From: Nitrospirota bacterium
GTDB lineage: Bacteria > Nitrospirota > Thermodesulfovibrionia > Thermodesulfovibrionales > Dissulfurispiraceae
Length of the DNA stretch: 6,858 nt
Direction of reading: 5' to 3'
Assembly: GCA_013349595.1 (NCBI GenBank)
Contig: DUZI01000098.1
Span: forward strand, 1 to 6,858
Shown: positions 5,467 through 6,858 of the stretch, in pieces
How the letters are laid out: each line of letters begins with the position of its first letter
Position numbering within the stretch: the first letter of the stretch is position 1
Made by a program: the position numbers and the translations under genes
Notes under the pieces: generated by a model
The model's database searches: none
What the model saw: only the letters and a program-made list of their open reading frames with translations
What the model was told of the DNA's origin: nothing

Positions 5467-6858
5467 TTATCTAATTACATCAAAACTTGTTGTATAAAGT
5501 GTTTTCCTATCAAGCTCATCAAGGACTGTATTTACAATCCAGTTTAACAAATTAATCGCCCCCTGATAGCCGATGATTGGATACCTGTGAAGATGATGTC
5601 TGTCAAAAAGGGGAAATCCTATCCTTATTAAAGGAGTCCCTGTATCTCTCCATAAAAACTTTGCATAAGAATTACCAATTATAAAATCAACAGACTCAGT
5701 AAAAAGTAGGGATCTCAAATGCCACATATCGTATCCTGCATATACTTTGGCACTTGAGCCAAAGGGATTTTCTCTAAGCATCTCTTCTGCCTCTTCCTGA
5801 AATTTTTTGTCAGCATTTGTACTAACAACATGGACAGGTATCCCGCCCATCTCCATTAAGAAACTACAAAGACTGATTGCCATATCAGGATCAGCAACAA
5901 TGGCAAATCTCTTTCCATGAACATAAGGATGGGAGTCAACCATTGCATCAACTGCCCTACCTCTTTCATCCTCAATAGATTGTGGAATTGGCTTTCCGCT
6001 AATCTTACTGATTTCCTCAAAAAACAAATCTGTGTTTCTAATACCAATTGGTCTAATGACCTTTGTCGCTTGCACCCATTCCTTATTGATGTAATCAAGG
6101 GTCTTGACTGTTGAATATCTCTGCATTGCAATCGTTGCCGATGCATTTACACTATTAGCAGTCTCATCAAGCGGTGTTCCACCTGAATAAAGCAAGTATT
6201 GTCCGTTATTTGGTGAATCATAGACATTGCTTATATCAGCCAAAATAGTGTGTTTGACGCCCATAATATGCATCAACCTTTTGAGTTCCCTGTAGTTGCC
6301 TGTATATGTATCAAATCCTGGTATAAAATTTATAGAACCACTTGGATAACCTTTTTTCCCTACAGTTATGTATGAAAGGATACCCTTCATCATATTGTCA
6401 TAGCCCGTTAAATAAGAACCTACAAAACTTGGTGTATGTGCAAATGGTATAGGCAAATCTTTTGGGACAACACCTTTATCCTTTGCCTGTTTTATAAAGG
6501 CATTGAGGTCATCCCCAATTACCTCTGCCATACAGGTTGTTGAAACTGCCATCATCTTTGGCTTATAAAGTTGATAGGCATTTTCTAACCCTTCAAGCAT
6601 ATTGTTTAACCCGCCAAAGACAGCCGCATCTTCAGTCATTGATGTTGAGACCGCAGCCATTGGCTCTTTGAAATGCCTACTCAAATGGCTCCTGAAATAG
6701 GCAACACAACCCTGTGCCCCTTGCACAAAAGGGAGTGTCCCTTCAAATCCAGAGGCACAAAAAATTGACCCAAGCGGTTGGCATGCCTTGTGAGGATTTA
6801 TTTTTATATGTTGTCTTTTAAAATTTAATTCTTTATACTCTTCTGTCCTAGTCCAATC
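5467..6858 (-). CDS. nifK: NifK, MoFe nitrogenase beta subunit (5' end off window)
   Basis: NifK is the beta chain of dinitrogenase; with NifD it holds the P-cluster that passes electrons to FeMo-co. The frame is open to the window edge, giving 464 codons, so only a short N-terminus is missing. From 6858 it reads through INPHKACQPLGS, FEGTLPFVQGAQGC and VAYFRSHLSRHFKEP. P-cluster ligands are at fragment residues C26, C51 and C109, spaced 25 and 58 apart exactly as C70, C95 and C153 of Azotobacter NifK; the Ser matching Ser188 is present in HTPSFVGS (residue 144). The GTG at 6726 is an internal Val of the P-cluster region, not a start. The visible N-terminus before INPHKACQ is short (about 20 residues), but the true start is not in view. 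The C-terminus ends TTSFDVIR, as in the family. nifEN follows after 16 nt; nifD presumably precedes nifK outside the window. Confidence 0.97.
   Translation of the reverse strand, partial: DWTRTEEYKELNFKRQHIKINPHKACQPLGSIFCASGFEGTLPFVQGAQGCVAYFRSHLSRHFKEPMAAVSTSMTEDAAVFGGLNNMLEGLENAYQLYKPKMMAVSTTCMAEVIGDDLNAFIKQAKDKGVVPKDLPIPFAHTPSFVGSYLTGYDNMMKGILSYITVGKKGYPSGSINFIPGFDTYTGNYRELKRLMHIMGVKHTILADISNVYDSPNNGQYLLYSGGTPLDETANSVNASATIAMQRYSTVKTLDYINKEWVQATKVIRPIGIRNTDLFFEEISKISGKPIPQSIEDERGRAVDAMVDSHPYVHGKRFAIVADPDMAISLCSFLMEMGGIPVHVVSTNADKKFQEEAEEMLRENPFGSSAKVYAGYDMWHLRSLLFTESVDFIIGNSYAKFLWRDTGTPLIRIGFPLFDRHHLHRYPIIGYQGAINLLNWIVNTVLDELDRKTLYTTSFDVIR

Noticed and set aside
5856..6146. 96-codon minus-strand frame within nifK
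   Set aside because: It is another frame of nifK, whose own frame is conserved throughout; there is no sign of a frameshift.
6724..6726. GTG that could be read as the start of nifK
   Set aside because: It is an internal Val codon; the frame continues upstream with the conserved INPHKACQPLG and FEGTLPF segments and the first P-cluster Cys, up to the window edge.
1..6858. CRISPR arrays, tRNA or rRNA genes, and transposase genes
   Set aside because: I saw no regularly spaced repeats, no cloverleaf or rRNA-like stretch, and no transposase-like protein in any frame.

Overview
The window is one side of a nitrogen-fixation (nif) gene cluster from an AT-rich bacterium, with every gene on the minus strand. 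Read in the direction of transcription (from high to low coordinates) the order is nifK (5' end off the window), a single gene encoding a fused NifE-NifN protein, nifX, nifI1, nifI2 and a nif-specific 2x[4Fe-4S] ferredoxin (fdxB type). A 520-bp non-coding stretch follows, then nifB, whose 3' end runs off the left edge.

The host is probably an anaerobic or microaerophilic diazotrophic bacterium. NifI1/NifI2, the PII pair that switches nitrogenase off at the protein level, is known from methanogens and anaerobic bacteria. The FdxB-type ferredoxin and stand-alone NifX are more familiar from proteobacterial or Nitrospirota-like clusters. Nitrospirota or Desulfobacterota relatives fit this mixture, but the sequence alone does not settle the phylum. 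Strong Shine-Dalgarno sites (GGAGG type) precede the genes, which argues for a bacterium.

Layout: 6858-5467 nifK (beta subunit of the MoFe protein); 5450-2853 nifEN (FeMo-cofactor scaffold, both subunits in one chain); 2853-2461 nifX (cofactor carrier); 2413-2096 nifI1; 2099-1683 nifI2; 1657-1382 ferredoxin; 1381-862 intergenic, with a 13-bp-stem inverted repeat just after the ferredoxin gene and a roughly 190-bp imperfect palindrome bounded by 8-bp direct repeats (MITE-like); 861-1 nifB (NifB-co synthase). Gaps from nifK to the ferredoxin are 47 nt or less, with a 1-nt overlap (nifEN/nifX) and a 4-nt overlap (nifI1/nifI2), so these six genes look like one operon. nifB is probably a separate unit or relies on read-through.

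How the genes work together: NifB makes the NifB-co precursor, NifX can carry it, and NifEN matures it to FeMo-co, which is placed in the NifDK protein. The ferredoxin probably supplies electrons to nitrogenase or to cofactor assembly. NifI1/NifI2 would inhibit dinitrogenase when fixed nitrogen is plentiful. nifH and nifD are not in the window and probably lie upstream of nifK. The most notable points are the nifE-nifN fusion, the nifI pair placed after nifX instead of between nifH and nifD, an unusually long T-loop region in NifI2, and the palindromic element in front of nifB. I see no wholly new system here; it is a recognisable nif cluster with unusual architecture.
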